Shown in pieces: positions 43,402 to 53,186 of a stretch of DNA of 64,000 nucleotides (the first letter of the stretch is position 1; the number at the start of each line of letters is the position of its first letter). This DNA comes from Fidelibacterota bacterium. Lineage in GTDB: Bacteria; Fidelibacterota; UBA8477; JABMPR01. The DNA lies in assembly GCA_021734325.1 (NCBI GenBank), contig JAIPJF010000018.1, positions 1 to 64,000 on the forward strand. The letters run 5' to 3'. The notes under the pieces are model-generated. The model was given only the letters and a program-made list of their open reading frames with translations. It did not search any database and was not told the DNA's origin. A program made the translations under genes and the position numbers.

Positions 43402-44060
43402 TTCAGTTTGATAGAGTACATCTAAGATATGATTCAGGCATCTCGCTGCGGGATCTGAATTTCAGAGTTGATCCAAATGAATTCATCTATCTTTTCGGTC
43501 CATCGGGAAGCGGAAAGTCTTCAATTCTTCGCCTCATCTATATGGAGCTATTCCCAAACGCCGGTGAGGTGAATGTTTTTAATATTAATTCGATCAGGGC
43601 ACGGAGGCAGGATATTGCTAAAGTCAGACAAAATATTGGAATGGTCTTCCAGGTTTCCCGACTCCTGCCTGACAGGGATGTATATGCCAATATTGCCCTG
43701 CCACTGGAACTTTTGGGGTTCCCCAGTAAGGAAGTACGACAAAAAGTAACGCACATCGCAGATGAATTGAACATACGGTCCCGCCTGAATCATTACCCGC
43801 ATGAATTATCAGGTGGTGAAGAACGACGATTATCCCTCGCACGCGCAAGTATTAACCTTCCCGATATACTTCTGGTGGATGAACCGACCGCTCATCTGGA
43901 TGAAATTTCAAAAAAGTCAGTTATGGAGGCGATCTGTCGAATACATGATCGAGGTACAAGTGTTATTTTTGCTACCCATGATGATAGTCTTTTGAGGCAA
44001 CATAATGCAAGGGTACTCACACTTGATTCAGGAACGATCATAGAAGATCGTATCGTATGA
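43398..44060 (+). CDS. ftsE: Cell division ATP-binding protein FtsE
   Basis: The ABC ATPase that with FtsX controls peptidoglycan hydrolases at the septum. Walker A is GPSGSGKSSILR, the Q-loop is in GMVFQVSRLLPDRDVYAN, the signature is LSGGEERRLSLARA and Walker B LLVDEPTAHLD. The 220-residue length is typical. Overlaps ftsX by four bases. Confidence 0.96.
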   Translation: MIQFDRVHLRYDSGISLRDLNFRVDPNEFIYLFGPSGSGKSSILRLIYMELFPNAGEVNVFNINSIRARRQDIAKVRQNIGMVFQVSRLLPDRDVYANIALPLELLGFPSKEVRQKVTHIADELNIRSRLNHYPHELSGGEERRLSLARASINLPDILLVDEPTAHLDEISKKSVMEAICRIHDRGTSVIFATHDDSLLRQHNARVLTLDSGTIIEDRIV

Positions 44061-44929
44061 AACTGAATTATATCATCAGAGAGGGTATCGTAGGAATTCG
44101 CAGGTCCACAATGGCCTTCATGAATTCAGTATTTTCAGTGACAATCGCCCTTGTGCTCGTTGCCGTTGGTGTACTCTTTGTTGATAATGGCCTTGAATTT
44201 ATTGGCCAGCTCCAGGCTGATTACGATTTGGAGATATTCCTGGAGAACGAAGCAGACGCGGGAATCAAGCAGGAATTGGCAACCATTATTTCAGAATATC
44301 CTGGTATTTTTAGAATGGATTACCTATCAAAGGAGGATGCTGCTGCCCTGTATAACGCCGAGTTTGGTGAGGATGTACTTTCTCTGCTCGACGATAATCC
44401 CTTGCCAAGTTCTTTCAGGGTCACATTCGAAGAGACCTATCGATCGACGAATTACATTCAGGCGTTCATCAATTCCATGGAAGCGCTACCAATGGTCGAT
44501 GAGATCATGTTTAAGAGAGATCTCTTTGATCGTGTACAGGGGATTATGAAGTCCATATACGTTGTCGCTGCTGCTGCGATCTTTTTGATTATCCTGTCCA
44601 CCGTATTTTTAACTTCAAATAATTTGCGGCTTATGATACTAAGTCGCTATGATTTCATCGAAACGGTCCGACTTTTGGGTGCCAGCGATTTTATGGTAAA
44701 GGCACCATTTTTCCTTGAAGGCGGTCTCCTTGGTTTTATTGGAGGAGTATTCGCCATACTCATCATCTCGGGTTTTGAATTTGCGCTGAAATACTTTCAT
44801 ATCATCGATCTACCCAGCAGAATTATGAATCATCCTGAACTCATGATTGGGACACTCCTCTTTGGTATCGCTCTGTCATCACTGGGAATGCTCAAGACAG
44901 TGAGACGCATGTTACGATTTGTCGCCTGA
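44057..44929 (+). CDS. ftsX: Cell division protein FtsX
   Basis: The permease-like partner of FtsE: an N-terminal helix (FMNSVFSVTIALVLVAVGVLF), a periplasmic domain with DLEIFLENEADAGIKQEL and YLSKEDAAALYNAEFGEDV, then three helices around LIILSTVFLTSNNLRLMI, APFFLEGGLLGFIGGVFAIL and LLFGIALSSLGML. The 290-residue length is normal. It ends the ftsEX block, and about 140 bases precede hrcA. Confidence 0.95.
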   Translation: MKLNYIIREGIVGIRRSTMAFMNSVFSVTIALVLVAVGVLFVDNGLEFIGQLQADYDLEIFLENEADAGIKQELATIISEYPGIFRMDYLSKEDAAALYNAEFGEDVLSLLDDNPLPSSFRVTFEETYRSTNYIQAFINSMEALPMVDEIMFKRDLFDRVQGIMKSIYVVAAAAIFLIILSTVFLTSNNLRLMILSRYDFIETVRLLGASDFMVKAPFFLEGGLLGFIGGVFAILIISGFEFALKYFHIIDLPSRIMNHPELMIGTLLFGIALSSLGMLKTVRRMLRFVA

Positions 44930-45071
44930 TAGGGGACTCGCTCTGACTTCTCCGGTTTAGATATCCGGTTTGACAAAATAACCTAAACAGACCGCTTCAG
45001 GCCTTATATAGCAACTCTTTCAGCATTTAAAGCCTTGTTTTAATTGGGGTGCAAAATTATTATGGTCGGTG

Positions 45072-46127
45072 ATGCAGCAGTTAAGACAAGAGGCATTGAG
45101 CGAATTGAAAAATCGTGAAGAAAAAGTCCTAAAGTGGCTGATACGCGATTATATCCATTCAGGGCATCCAGTGGGGTCTTCACGACTGGTCTCGATGGAC
45201 TATTTCAATGTTGGATCGGCTACTATCCGGAATGTTTTAAGCAGCTTGGAATCTGCTGGATATTTAATCCAGCCTCATACATCCTCTGGAAGAATTCCTA
45301 CAGACAAGGGATATCGTTATTTTGTGGATCGCCTCATGCAATCGAGCCTGCCTGAGAATGAGATCATCCGGGACTATGAGAGTAGCATAAGTGAGATCCA
45401 TCGTGACCTTGACCAGCTTATTAAAAATACGGCACAATTTCTCGGGGATGTATCACATGCTCTGGTGCTTATGTCAAAGCCTCATGAGCGAACAAGAAGA
45501 ATAAAATCCATTGCTTTGCATGAGCTGGATAAGGAATCCATTCTGCTCATTGTCCATACCTCTTTTGACCAGGTAAGGACAATTGCACTCGAGCTGCGCA
45601 GTAAACTATCGCGCCTGATGCTCATGGATGCCCAGAGTATGCTGAATGATATTTTTGCAGATAGAGATTACGATGATATCCTCGTACTGGTAGACTCCGG
45701 TTCAGTCGATCATGCCCGGAAGAATCCCATTATTAATGCAATTCTGAACAATCTCTATAAAGTGATCCAGGCGAACACCTTTGGAGAATATCAGATCTAT
45801 GGTACACATCAACTTCTCCATTATCCTGAGATGACTGACCCCTTGAGTCTGGAGACACTGTTGGAAGCTATTGAAACAGATAATCTACAGCGGTATTTGC
45901 CGACTCTTGTAACAGCAGGGCAACCAAGCGTGTATATTGGGAGTGAGTTGGGACAATCAATATTGAGTAAAATGTCCATCGTCTCCATCGCTTACAATGG
46001 AAATAACTGCAATGGAGAAATTCACATTCTGGGTCCAACCAGGATGGCCTATGAGAAGATTATTGGACTGGCAAAGTTTACCGCCAATAAAATGGAAACA
46101 ATGATTAACACAAAGTACGTAAAATAA
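45072..46127 (+). CDS. hrcA: Heat-inducible transcription repressor HrcA
   Basis: HrcA represses chaperone operons by binding the CIRCE element. The winged-helix N-terminus shows YIHSGHPVGSSRLV, VGSATIRNVLSSLESAGYL and HTSSGRIPTDKGYRYFVD. The C-terminal GAF-like and dimerisation part ends in MSIVSIAYNG and ILGPTRMAYEKII. It leads hrcA-grpE-dnaJ. A GTG three bases upstream (45069) is an alternative start. No CIRCE sequence was found in the upstream 140 bases, so its operator may lie at another chaperone operon. Confidence 0.95.
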   Translation: MQQLRQEALSELKNREEKVLKWLIRDYIHSGHPVGSSRLVSMDYFNVGSATIRNVLSSLESAGYLIQPHTSSGRIPTDKGYRYFVDRLMQSSLPENEIIRDYESSISEIHRDLDQLIKNTAQFLGDVSHALVLMSKPHERTRRIKSIALHELDKESILLIVHTSFDQVRTIALELRSKLSRLMLMDAQSMLNDIFADRDYDDILVLVDSGSVDHARKNPIINAILNNLYKVIQANTFGEYQIYGTHQLLHYPEMTDPLSLETLLEAIETDNLQRYLPTLVTAGQPSVYIGSELGQSILSKMSIVSIAYNGNNCNGEIHILGPTRMAYEKIIGLAKFTANKMETMINTKYVK

Positions 46128-46130
46128 AAA

Positions 46131-46709
46131 ATGACAGATAAAACCGCAGAAAAATCAAAAAAGACAATCAGCAAGACGAAAACAGCTGATAAACTAAGTA
46201 GCAAAGAAAAAAAAATGGCGAAGGCCATCACCCAGTTGGAGGAGAAAATTCAGGAACTGGAATCTGAACTGCTCGACCAGCAGCAAAGGGTAGAAGCAGC
46301 TGAAGAAAAGATGCTCAGAGTTGTTGCCGAATACGAAAACGGTAAAAAACGCCTTGAAAGAGAGAAGGAGCGTTCCCTCGCTTTTGCTAAAGACAAAGTT
46401 TTCGTGGGACTTTTTCCGATCATTGATAATCTTGAGCGTTCAGCCAGATTCGACAGTGATGAAGATTCAGATTCACAAAAGCAGGGCACCAGGCTGGTAC
46501 TTGAGCAAATTAAGAAATACATGATGGATACGAATGGCATAGAAGCTTTTGATCCTCTGGGCGAGGACTTTGATCCGGATATCCACGAAGCCATGGCAAT
46601 GCGCGAATCCGAAGCATACGACTCCGGGAAGATTATTGAAGTCTTTGAAAAAGGATATCGCGAAGGTGATCGAATCCTCAGGCCTGCTAAAGTGATCGTG
46701 AGTCAATAA
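46131..46709 (+). CDS. grpE: Nucleotide exchange factor GrpE
   Basis: GrpE promotes ADP release from DnaK. A lysine/serine-rich N-terminus is followed by a long coiled coil ([18 protein letters not shown]) and the core [47 protein letters not shown] and [17 protein letters not shown]. The 192-residue length is normal. It lies between hrcA (three bases) and dnaJ (two bases). Confidence 0.97.
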   Translation: MTDKTAEKSKKTISKTKTADKLSSKEKKMAKAITQLEEKIQELESELLDQQQRVEAAEEKMLRVVAEYENGKKRLEREKERSLAFAKDKVFVGLFPIIDNLERSARFDSDEDSDSQKQGTRLVLEQIKKYMMDTNGIEAFDPLGEDFDPDIHEAMAMRESEAYDSGKIIEVFEKGYREGDRILRPAKVIVSQ

Positions 46710-46711
46710 AT

Positions 46712-47866
46712 ATGGCGAAACGAGACTATTACGAAATCCTGGAACTCACAAAGGGTGCTTCCAAGGAGGAGATTAAAAAAGCTTATCGGAAAATAGCGAT
46801 GAAATACCATCCTGATAAAAATCCAGGTGACGCAGAAGCCGAGGCAAAGTTTAAGGAAGCTGCAGAAGCATATTCTGTGCTGAATGATGAGAATAAAAAG
46901 GCACAATACGATCAATTCGGCCATGCGCCAGAAGGGGGCATGGGCGGAATGGGTGGTAATCCATTCGGCGCTGGATTTGGTGTCGACCTATCAGACGCGT
47001 TGCGCATTTTCATGGAAGGATTTGGTGGCGGAGCTGGTGGCGGATTTGGTGACATCTTTGGTGGCGGAGCTGGCCGTAGTCGCGGTCGGGCAAGGGGAGC
47101 CGATTTAAAGGTTAAACTTCCACTTTCCCTGGAAGAGATTGCATCCGGTGTGACCAAAAAGATCAAGGTTAAGCGTCAGGAAGCCTGTCATGATTGTGGC
47201 GGAAGTGGTGCCAGCAAAGGGACGGGCAAATCAACATGTTCAGTTTGCCACGGACGAGGGGAAGTTCAGCAGGTCTCACGATCCATGTTTGGTCAATTCG
47301 TCAATATCCAGCCCTGTAGTAATTGCGATGGCACCGGGGAAGTCATTGCTCATCCATGTAAAACGTGTCATGGTGATGGACGGGTTCGAACAGAGGCTGT
47401 TGTTTCTGCGAAAGTCCCTGCAGGCGTTCATGCAGGCAATTACATGACCTTAAGAGGTGAGGGGAATGCGGCGCGACGGGAAGGCCCCAAAGGTGACCTT
47501 ATAGTACTGATTGATGAAAAGGACCATGAACTATTTATCCGTGATGAAGATAATATTTACATGGAAATTGTCCTCGACATTGCACAAGCTGTTATTGGGG
47601 CCGAATTGGAAATACCCACTCTTACCGGGAAGGTCAATTTAAAAATTCCGCCAGGTTCCCAATCGGGTAAGCTATTGAGATTACGAGGTAAAGGTATCCC
47701 AAGACTTAATAGTCATCTGGTGGGTGATCAGTTGGTGCGGGTACAAGTCGAAACCCCGACTAAACCCAGTAAAAAAGAACGCGAGATATATAATCAACTG
47801 GCCGATTATTATGGAAGTCAGAAAAAGACAGCCAGTATCTTTAGAAAAATAAAATCCTTGCTATGA
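46712..47866 (+). CDS. dnaJ: Chaperone protein DnaJ
   Basis: A type I J-protein, co-chaperone of DnaK. The J domain carries the HPD motif ([10 protein letters not shown]), followed by a glycine/phenylalanine-rich linker and four zinc-binding repeats: [24 protein letters not shown] and CKTCHGDG. The C-terminal substrate-binding domains follow, with [19 protein letters not shown]. The 384-residue length is normal. dnaK is not in the window. Confidence 0.98.
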   Translation: MAKRDYYEILELTKGASKEEIKKAYRKIAMKYHPDKNPGDAEAEAKFKEAAEAYSVLNDENKKAQYDQFGHAPEGGMGGMGGNPFGAGFGVDLSDALRIFMEGFGGGAGGGFGDIFGGGAGRSRGRARGADLKVKLPLSLEEIASGVTKKIKVKRQEACHDCGGSGASKGTGKSTCSVCHGRGEVQQVSRSMFGQFVNIQPCSNCDGTGEVIAHPCKTCHGDGRVRTEAVVSAKVPAGVHAGNYMTLRGEGNAARREGPKGDLIVLIDEKDHELFIRDEDNIYMEIVLDIAQAVIGAELEIPTLTGKVNLKIPPGSQSGKLLRLRGKGIPRLNSHLVGDQLVRVQVETPTKPSKKEREIYNQLADYYGSQKKTASIFRKIKSLL

Positions 47867-47879
47867 TGAGGCTGGAATC

Positions 47880-48341
47880 TTGCTAAATTTTAGCCGTCAA
47901 GAGCGTGCTGTTATTTATTTTTTGATTGTGACCCTCAGTATTGGTGCCGTCCTTAAGCTTTTTAAGGACAAGCAATTGACCGATAATTTAAAACCAGTAC
48001 GTTTCTACGAAGAAGAGCGGGAATTCAGTGAAATAACCGCGCGTATCAACGTCGGAGAACCAAAGCTCATTGATAGTTCAGACATAGTAGCAGTAATCCC
48101 AAATGTGGTATATTCCTCAGATTCGTCTGATATGAACAATGCCTTGCACATGATAAATCTTAATACTGCTGGAGTTGATGAGCTCTCTACATTGCCAGGT
48201 ATTGGACCGGTAATTGCAGAAAGAATTGTTGCCTATGTTCAGGCAAATGGGCCTTTTAAGGCCAAGGAAAATGTGATTCTTGTTAAGGGGGTTGGAGATA
48301 AGTTGTACGCCCGGATTCAGGATTTAGTGACTACAGAGTAA
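47880..48341 (+). CDS. ComEA-like helix-hairpin-helix protein
   Basis: A 153-residue protein with one N-terminal membrane helix (AVIYFLIVTLSIGAVL), a linker of about 60 residues and a C-terminal ComEA-type double HhH domain: INLNTAGVDELSTLPGIGPV, AERIVAYVQANGPF and LVKGVGDKLYARIQDL. ComEA binds incoming DNA in the periplasm during natural transformation. The start is TTG, 14 bases after dnaJ. Its downstream neighbours are PilM- and PilN-like, which supports a DNA-uptake or pilus context, but many bacteria carry ComEA-like proteins without competence. Confidence 0.88.
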   Translation: MLNFSRQERAVIYFLIVTLSIGAVLKLFKDKQLTDNLKPVRFYEEEREFSEITARINVGEPKLIDSSDIVAVIPNVVYSSDSSDMNNALHMINLNTAGVDELSTLPGIGPVIAERIVAYVQANGPFKAKENVILVKGVGDKLYARIQDLVTTE

Positions 48342-48354
48342 TCGAGGAGGACTC

Positions 48355-50589
48355 GTGAATAAAGACATATTTAGTAACCATCGAAACAATTCAATAGCCA
48401 TTGTTGTGATGATTATTTTGTTTATCAGTGTGGTTTATCTGCCAAAATCAATCTGGGATTATGAGGATCAACTTAGAGACGAATCACGCTTCCGAATGAG
48501 GACCGTTGCAGGAGCAGAAAAACTCCATTATCAGCTTGTAAAATCGTACACCACCGATCCTGATCAGTTGATCCGTGTGGTGAATGGTGTTCGAGATAGC
48601 CTCCTTGCAGCAGCAAATGATTCTACTTACAGCTATTATGGTCATCAGCGCGTTGCGATACCCGGAAAATCCATAAACGTAAATTATTCCGATGAGTACA
48701 AAAAATATTATGAAGAACTGCACCTGAATCTCTTTAAAAAAATGAATCCCCATCATCACATGGAACCTGAACTGGTCACCTATTTTCTGGATAGTATCAG
48801 AACACGATTTGATGAAACCAATTATATCGGTAGTCAGCAGATGGATATTGATAGTATATCCCTGAGTTTTGATGTCTCAGGAAAATATGATATACTCTAT
48901 CAGAATATAAATACCTCAATGTTTAATGCCCTGACTGGCAGCTACACAAAATATCAGAATTTTTCCAATCCTCTGGTCAACGGAGTGATGGACAGTTTAG
49001 CAAAGAATCCGACCCTTAGAGGGCGGGTTGAATTTGCGAATCTCTATGATGGTCCAGTTCGTATTGATTTCATAATTCCCTTCAAGTATGAAGAGAATCT
49101 TGAGAAGACGAAGTTGGCGTTAAAAAAACAGTTTGTTATAGATTCCTATGATTCAGCCACATACGGTGATACGCTTTATAATATGGCGCTGGAAAATTTC
49201 ATGAATCAAATCGATACGTTGGATGTGATGCCAAAAATGCTGACCTTGATGTATGAAGATACAAGTCTTGGTGAGATCACCATCCCCGTTGAAGTTAAAG
49301 TTGATGATATGGAAACAGCGCTGGATAAACGCCGGAACACACTCTACACCATGCTCACCGGTTACAGCGAACCGAGCAGCTTTATTGCCAATAAGGTTTT
49401 GGCAGTCGCTCTGGATTCGCTACATTCTCCCAATGTAGGTATTGATTCATTCTTCGTTGACATCGATCTTACTGGTGCAGTGTTCAACTTGAATTTGCAC
49501 AATAATATTTTTAATTATTATAATAAAGTCAGTTTGGAGCAGACCTACTACCATACTTCTGCAAATCTGAGTGACCTGGATTGGAATAAATCTGCGATCG
49601 AGGTTGTGGAATATGTTGCAAGCCAGTTACGTAAACGTTCCGACTTCTCAAAATGGCAAATTATTGAAGCTTCGACAGATACCTTCCATGTGAATATTAT
49701 GGATAATTTTCTCCGAAGATATGACGATATGAATCTAAAATTATATCAGAAACTTACAGGGGAGTTTACCAACATTTTTAACTTTGCCTACGATATTGTT
49801 GATCAGGCAGAGCAACTTGCCAGTATTGATTCCTTGGATTGGAGTGGTGCCCAGGTAATTGTTGTTCCAGATGACACGATTCTGGTTGATGTATTTCCAA
49901 CCTATCTTCAGGAATATGATACCACATTCATTATCCCACGGGACACTGTTATCAGGATAGATGATTCTACGTTCCAAGGCGTTTGGTATCGTAACAAGCT
50001 TGGCGTCACCCAGGACTACCTCATCGATTCACTCCCATTCTTAAGTGCTGTTGAGAATGCCGATTATAAATATGATTTTAATGGCACTGATAGTGTCCGT
50101 TCATATAATGTTCTCGAGAAAAGCGACTCTTCAAGGGTTGAAAAAATATATTACGGTGCAAATACTTATATTATGATTTTCACAGAAGATAGTTTGATGG
50201 AGAATCTCTATAGGGTTGCCGATGAATATGTTGTGCCTGACTCGATGACAATAATCGACACATTGAATGTTGTATCTGATGAATTCGTTGTCGGTGACCA
50301 GGAGAAGGATCTCTTTATGAGTAAAGACTCATTCGGAGGTTGGCTTGATACGATGATCAATAAAAAATACGTAAAAAAAGAGTTGTACACAAAATATCGT
50401 TTTGCCGTTGAACATACAAAATGCTCAGTAACAGATATTCCTTACCGTATCACCGTTCGGAACAATGTCAACTTAACGATCGAATCTCCAATCACAAAAC
50501 CGATTGAAACCAGGAGATATCTGTTCTTTACGCAAGTGGACTCAAGCCACGGCAGAATAGTAGATGGCGAAGAAAGCTGGATTAAATAA
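48355..50589 (+). CDS. Large repeat-containing membrane-anchored protein of unknown function
   Basis: A 744-residue protein that I cannot place. One membrane helix near the N-terminus (SIAIVVMIILFISVVYL) anchors a large periplasmic part. It shows at least four internal repeats beginning about residues 126, 189, 330 and 463: LFKKMNPHHHMEPELVTYFL, MFNALTGSYTKYQNFSNPLV, LYTMLTGYSEPSSFIANKVL and LYQKLTGEFTNIFNFAYDIV, each leading into an aspartate-serine-leucine turn and a beta-rich segment. The GTG start has a strong GAGGAGG. It stands between comEA and the PilM-like gene with short gaps, so it may be a structural part of a pilus-like or secretion-like assembly. Confidence 0.72.
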   Translation: MNKDIFSNHRNNSIAIVVMIILFISVVYLPKSIWDYEDQLRDESRFRMRTVAGAEKLHYQLVKSYTTDPDQLIRVVNGVRDSLLAAANDSTYSYYGHQRVAIPGKSINVNYSDEYKKYYEELHLNLFKKMNPHHHMEPELVTYFLDSIRTRFDETNYIGSQQMDIDSISLSFDVSGKYDILYQNINTSMFNALTGSYTKYQNFSNPLVNGVMDSLAKNPTLRGRVEFANLYDGPVRIDFIIPFKYEENLEKTKLALKKQFVIDSYDSATYGDTLYNMALENFMNQIDTLDVMPKMLTLMYEDTSLGEITIPVEVKVDDMETALDKRRNTLYTMLTGYSEPSSFIANKVLAVALDSLHSPNVGIDSFFVDIDLTGAVFNLNLHNNIFNYYNKVSLEQTYYHTSANLSDLDWNKSAIEVVEYVASQLRKRSDFSKWQIIEASTDTFHVNIMDNFLRRYDDMNLKLYQKLTGEFTNIFNFAYDIVDQAEQLASIDSLDWSGAQVIVVPDDTILVDVFPTYLQEYDTTFIIPRDTVIRIDDSTFQGVWYRNKLGVTQDYLIDSLPFLSAVENADYKYDFNGTDSVRSYNVLEKSDSSRVEKIYYGANTYIMIFTEDSLMENLYRVADEYVVPDSMTIIDTLNVVSDEFVVGDQEKDLFMSKDSFGGWLDTMINKKYVKKELYTKYRFAVEHTKCSVTDIPYRITVRNNVNLTIESPITKPIETRRYLFFTQVDSSHGRIVDGEESWIK

Positions 50590-50603
50590 GAATACATAAC
50601 AGC

Positions 50604-51545
50604 ATGCTGGCCATCCATATATCCAGAGAGGTTTTGAAATACGCCCAATTGGTGAATTTTAAAGGTATGCCCTTTATCGAAAGTCTGGGGAAGGTAAGTA
50701 TCAAGGACGATCTACAGATAACCGATGCTACAAATTCAGAGATCATTCGGAATCTCGCGGAACAAATAGCACTCATCAGAAATTCTGCTGAGTTCCCAGA
50801 TAATTCGACCCATGTGATTATTGATAGTGATTGGTTCCCGCTTCTTGTACACAAGGTTGATAAGGCACTCTCTGCAGGAGACACTGAAAAGTACCTTGGA
50901 TGGCGTTTTAGTGAGATGCTTGAGAATGCAATGTCGCAGTATCGGCTGGTGCATCAAGCACTTAATACTAACAGTGAAGTTGCCCAAACATATTTATCAA
51001 TTGCCATCCCTCAATCGTTTGATTCCTGGATTGAAAAAGTTTTTTTGCCAGCTGAGCTCCAGATTAAAAACGTGATTACGGATATTCAGGCTGTGGGTGA
51101 TCTGCTGGCGGAAATCCATTACCTTGACCCTGAAGGTGGCATTCAAGTCGTTCTCGACAATCGAGATAAAACAATAAATTGTGTGATCTTCAAAGATCAC
51201 GAATATCTCTCTCATTTTAGCGCCGCTTTAAACTGGGATTATAAACTTACCCTCGATTATGTGAGGGGAGATCGTGACCTGGTGAATGGTGTAAGAGTGG
51301 CTATTGAAAGAGCTCTGAAAGGCAAGCAGGATCCGGATAACGTGCTTACCAACCTTTACTATTTTACCTCAACAGGTGATCGATCCATGTTGAATCATCT
51401 CACCCAATATGAAAATAGCTGCAAGCCCTTGAATCTCATCGATCGATTCAATTTCAGAGAACCAGACTTCGAAAATATTGATGAATACGCCGTTGTCCTG
51501 GGTGCTCTCAGCACTGAAATAAGGAATGGTTTCAGTGAAGATTGA
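50604..51545 (+). CDS. PilM-like actin-fold protein (tentative)
   Basis: A 313-residue cytoplasmic protein with the layout of PilM/GspL-type actin-like proteins: an N-terminal strand pair (LAIHISREVLKYAQLVNFKG), a VIIDSDWFPLLV strand, a central SIAIPQSFDSWIEKVFLPA and TDIQAVGDLLAEIHYL, then VVLDNRDKTINCVIFKDHEY and a late VVLGAL segment. The nucleotide-binding motifs are poorly conserved. The assignment leans on position: a protein with one helix resembling PilN follows and overlaps its 3' end. Confidence 0.6.
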   Translation: MLAIHISREVLKYAQLVNFKGMPFIESLGKVSIKDDLQITDATNSEIIRNLAEQIALIRNSAEFPDNSTHVIIDSDWFPLLVHKVDKALSAGDTEKYLGWRFSEMLENAMSQYRLVHQALNTNSEVAQTYLSIAIPQSFDSWIEKVFLPAELQIKNVITDIQAVGDLLAEIHYLDPEGGIQVVLDNRDKTINCVIFKDHEYLSHFSAALNWDYKLTLDYVRGDRDLVNGVRVAIERALKGKQDPDNVLTNLYYFTSTGDRSMLNHLTQYENSCKPLNLIDRFNFREPDFENIDEYAVVLGALSTEIRNGFSED

Positions 51546-52653
51546 CCTGAGAAAAAGTCGAGGAATACTCGCTCCAATAACTTTTTTGGAAGATAAAGTC
51601 TCCGAAAATGAAATCTCAGAAGAAGAATTAATTGCTGAGACACTGCGTCGCAGACATGGTAATGCTCAACCCGGCTCTGAATCCTCTGCGCCCACTCCAG
51701 AAGCAGAGGCCATTAAGCAGGGAAAAAAAGCCAGTAATAATCTTGCCTGGCTGATCATTCTCCTCATCGTAGTTGTGGCGGGATCAGCATATTATCTAAA
51801 TCAAAATGAGATGCTAAAACCCGCTGTGGATATTGTCAAGTCATACTGGATGCGTACGCTTGGATATGAGATTGAAAATGATATTAATTTGATGGTGGAT
51901 GATGACGAAACGATTCTCGCTGAAGATGCATTGTTATCTGAGGAGCAATTCAATCAATTAATGCCCGTTACCGATGACATCGCAGCTCTGGCCGATTCCA
52001 TCGCTGCTCTTCCTCTGGATTCACTTATTCTTGATCAATCGGCAGCACAGCCAATTTATGACACGGTTTCCGACTATACGGAAGTCTCAGAAATACCAAT
52101 TAAATTGTCAGATGATGATATCAGGATCATCAATAATCGCTCACTTTTGCTAATGGTCACTGAAATCATCGGCGGCCTCCCAGACCAATCAGTTGGCACC
52201 CACTTGTTTTTAAAGCGTGATGCTTTACGCATGGATGCATCCATTGGAGGTCCCTGGATTGAGCAGATGAAAAATACCATGGATAAATTTGTTCTTGGCA
52301 GTTTTAATGCTGCTGAAAACCCTGGGGAGATCAAGATATCAAGTAAGTATGAGATCATCATGAGCGCTGAACAAGACTTCCAACCCCAGATTCTGGATGG
52401 GATGAGACTTCTTGATGTGCTTGCCCAACCCTTTGCTGACTATCTGGATGAGATCGTGATCGATATCGCGGGAGGTATTAACGACAATCCTGCTACGTTT
52501 ACTTTTAGAGGATCCAAACAGGAGATTCAATACATTTTATCTTCATGGGCGGAAACCAGGAGCAATTTCTTGTTACGCTCCATAGATCTTAAGTTCCAGA
52601 AAGAAAACATACTTCTCAGTTTTGACGTCCTGTTTTTCAATTATACACCATGA
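51535..52653 (+). CDS. PilN/PilO-like bitopic membrane protein (tentative)
   Basis: A 372-residue protein with a short cytoplasmic N-terminus (KIDLRKSRGILAPITFLED, reminiscent of the PilN N-terminal peptide), one membrane helix at about residues 75-92 (LAWLIILLIVVVAGSAYYL) and a periplasmic domain with an acidic, low-complexity stretch before a C-terminal alpha/beta part. The GTG at 51535 has AAGGA nine bases before it and is preferred over the ATG at 51526. It overlaps the PilM-like gene and touches rsmD (ATGA). No pilB, pilC or pilQ is present. Confidence 0.6.
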   Translation: MKIDLRKSRGILAPITFLEDKVSENEISEEELIAETLRRRHGNAQPGSESSAPTPEAEAIKQGKKASNNLAWLIILLIVVVAGSAYYLNQNEMLKPAVDIVKSYWMRTLGYEIENDINLMVDDDETILAEDALLSEEQFNQLMPVTDDIAALADSIAALPLDSLILDQSAAQPIYDTVSDYTEVSEIPIKLSDDDIRIINNRSLLLMVTEIIGGLPDQSVGTHLFLKRDALRMDASIGGPWIEQMKNTMDKFVLGSFNAAENPGEIKISSKYEIIMSAEQDFQPQILDGMRLLDVLAQPFADYLDEIVIDIAGGINDNPATFTFRGSKQEIQYILSSWAETRSNFLLRSIDLKFQKENILLSFDVLFFNYTP

Positions 52654-53186
52654 CACGTATCATAGCGGGAGAGTGGAGGGGTCATTCTCTACCCAGACTA
52701 ACAGAGGGGTCGGTTCGTCCCACAACTGATCGTGCCCGCACAGTTCTCTTTGATACACTTCGTGAAGTCCATGATCGTTCAGTTCTTGATCTTTATAGTG
52801 GTACCGGTGCTCTGGGTCTGGAATCCTTAAGCCGAGGTGCCTCTTCACTTGTCTCGATTGATCGTGACAGAACATATATTGAAGAACAAAGAGTATGGCT
52901 AAAGAAACACAACACGATCTTCACGAGCTACGTTGGCGATGTTGGTAAAGTATTAAGCAAACTGAACCAAAAGTTTGACCTCATATTTGCTGATCCGCCA
53001 TACGCTGAAGGCATTTCAAACGATGTATTAAGACTTATTGAAGAACATGCCTTGCCCAATGCCGTCTTTGTGTATGAGCGAGCAAAAAGAAGTGATTCTG
53101 AAATCGAATCAAGTATATTCACCCTGGCTAAGGAAAAGGTGGTTGCAGAAACCAGATTACAAATATATAAGGCAAATATACAATGA
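52650..53186 (+). CDS. rsmD: 16S rRNA (guanine966-N2)-methyltransferase
   Basis: RsmD methylates G966 of 16S rRNA with S-adenosylmethionine. The N-terminus MTRIIAGEWRGHSLP is characteristic, followed by RPTTDRARTVLFDTL, the SAM motif VLDLYSGTGALGLESLSRGA and the catalytic DPPY (LIFADPPYAEG). The 178 residues are usual. It overlaps the genes on both sides by four bases. The pair rsmD-coaD is widely conserved. Confidence 0.96.
   Translation: MTRIIAGEWRGHSLPRLTEGSVRPTTDRARTVLFDTLREVHDRSVLDLYSGTGALGLESLSRGASSLVSIDRDRTYIEEQRVWLKKHNTIFTSYVGDVGKVLSKLNQKFDLIFADPPYAEGISNDVLRLIEEHALPNAVFVYERAKRSDSEIESSIFTLAKEKVVAETRLQIYKANIQ

Noticed and set aside
44970-45009. TTGACA followed by TATAT as a sigma70 promoter before hrcA
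   Set aside because: The spacing is about 28 bases, far from the 16-18 needed.
48355-52653. Full type IV pilus or type II secretion locus
   Set aside because: No ATPase, platform protein, secretin, prepilin or peptidase gene was found nearby, so only PilM/PilN resemblance is claimed.
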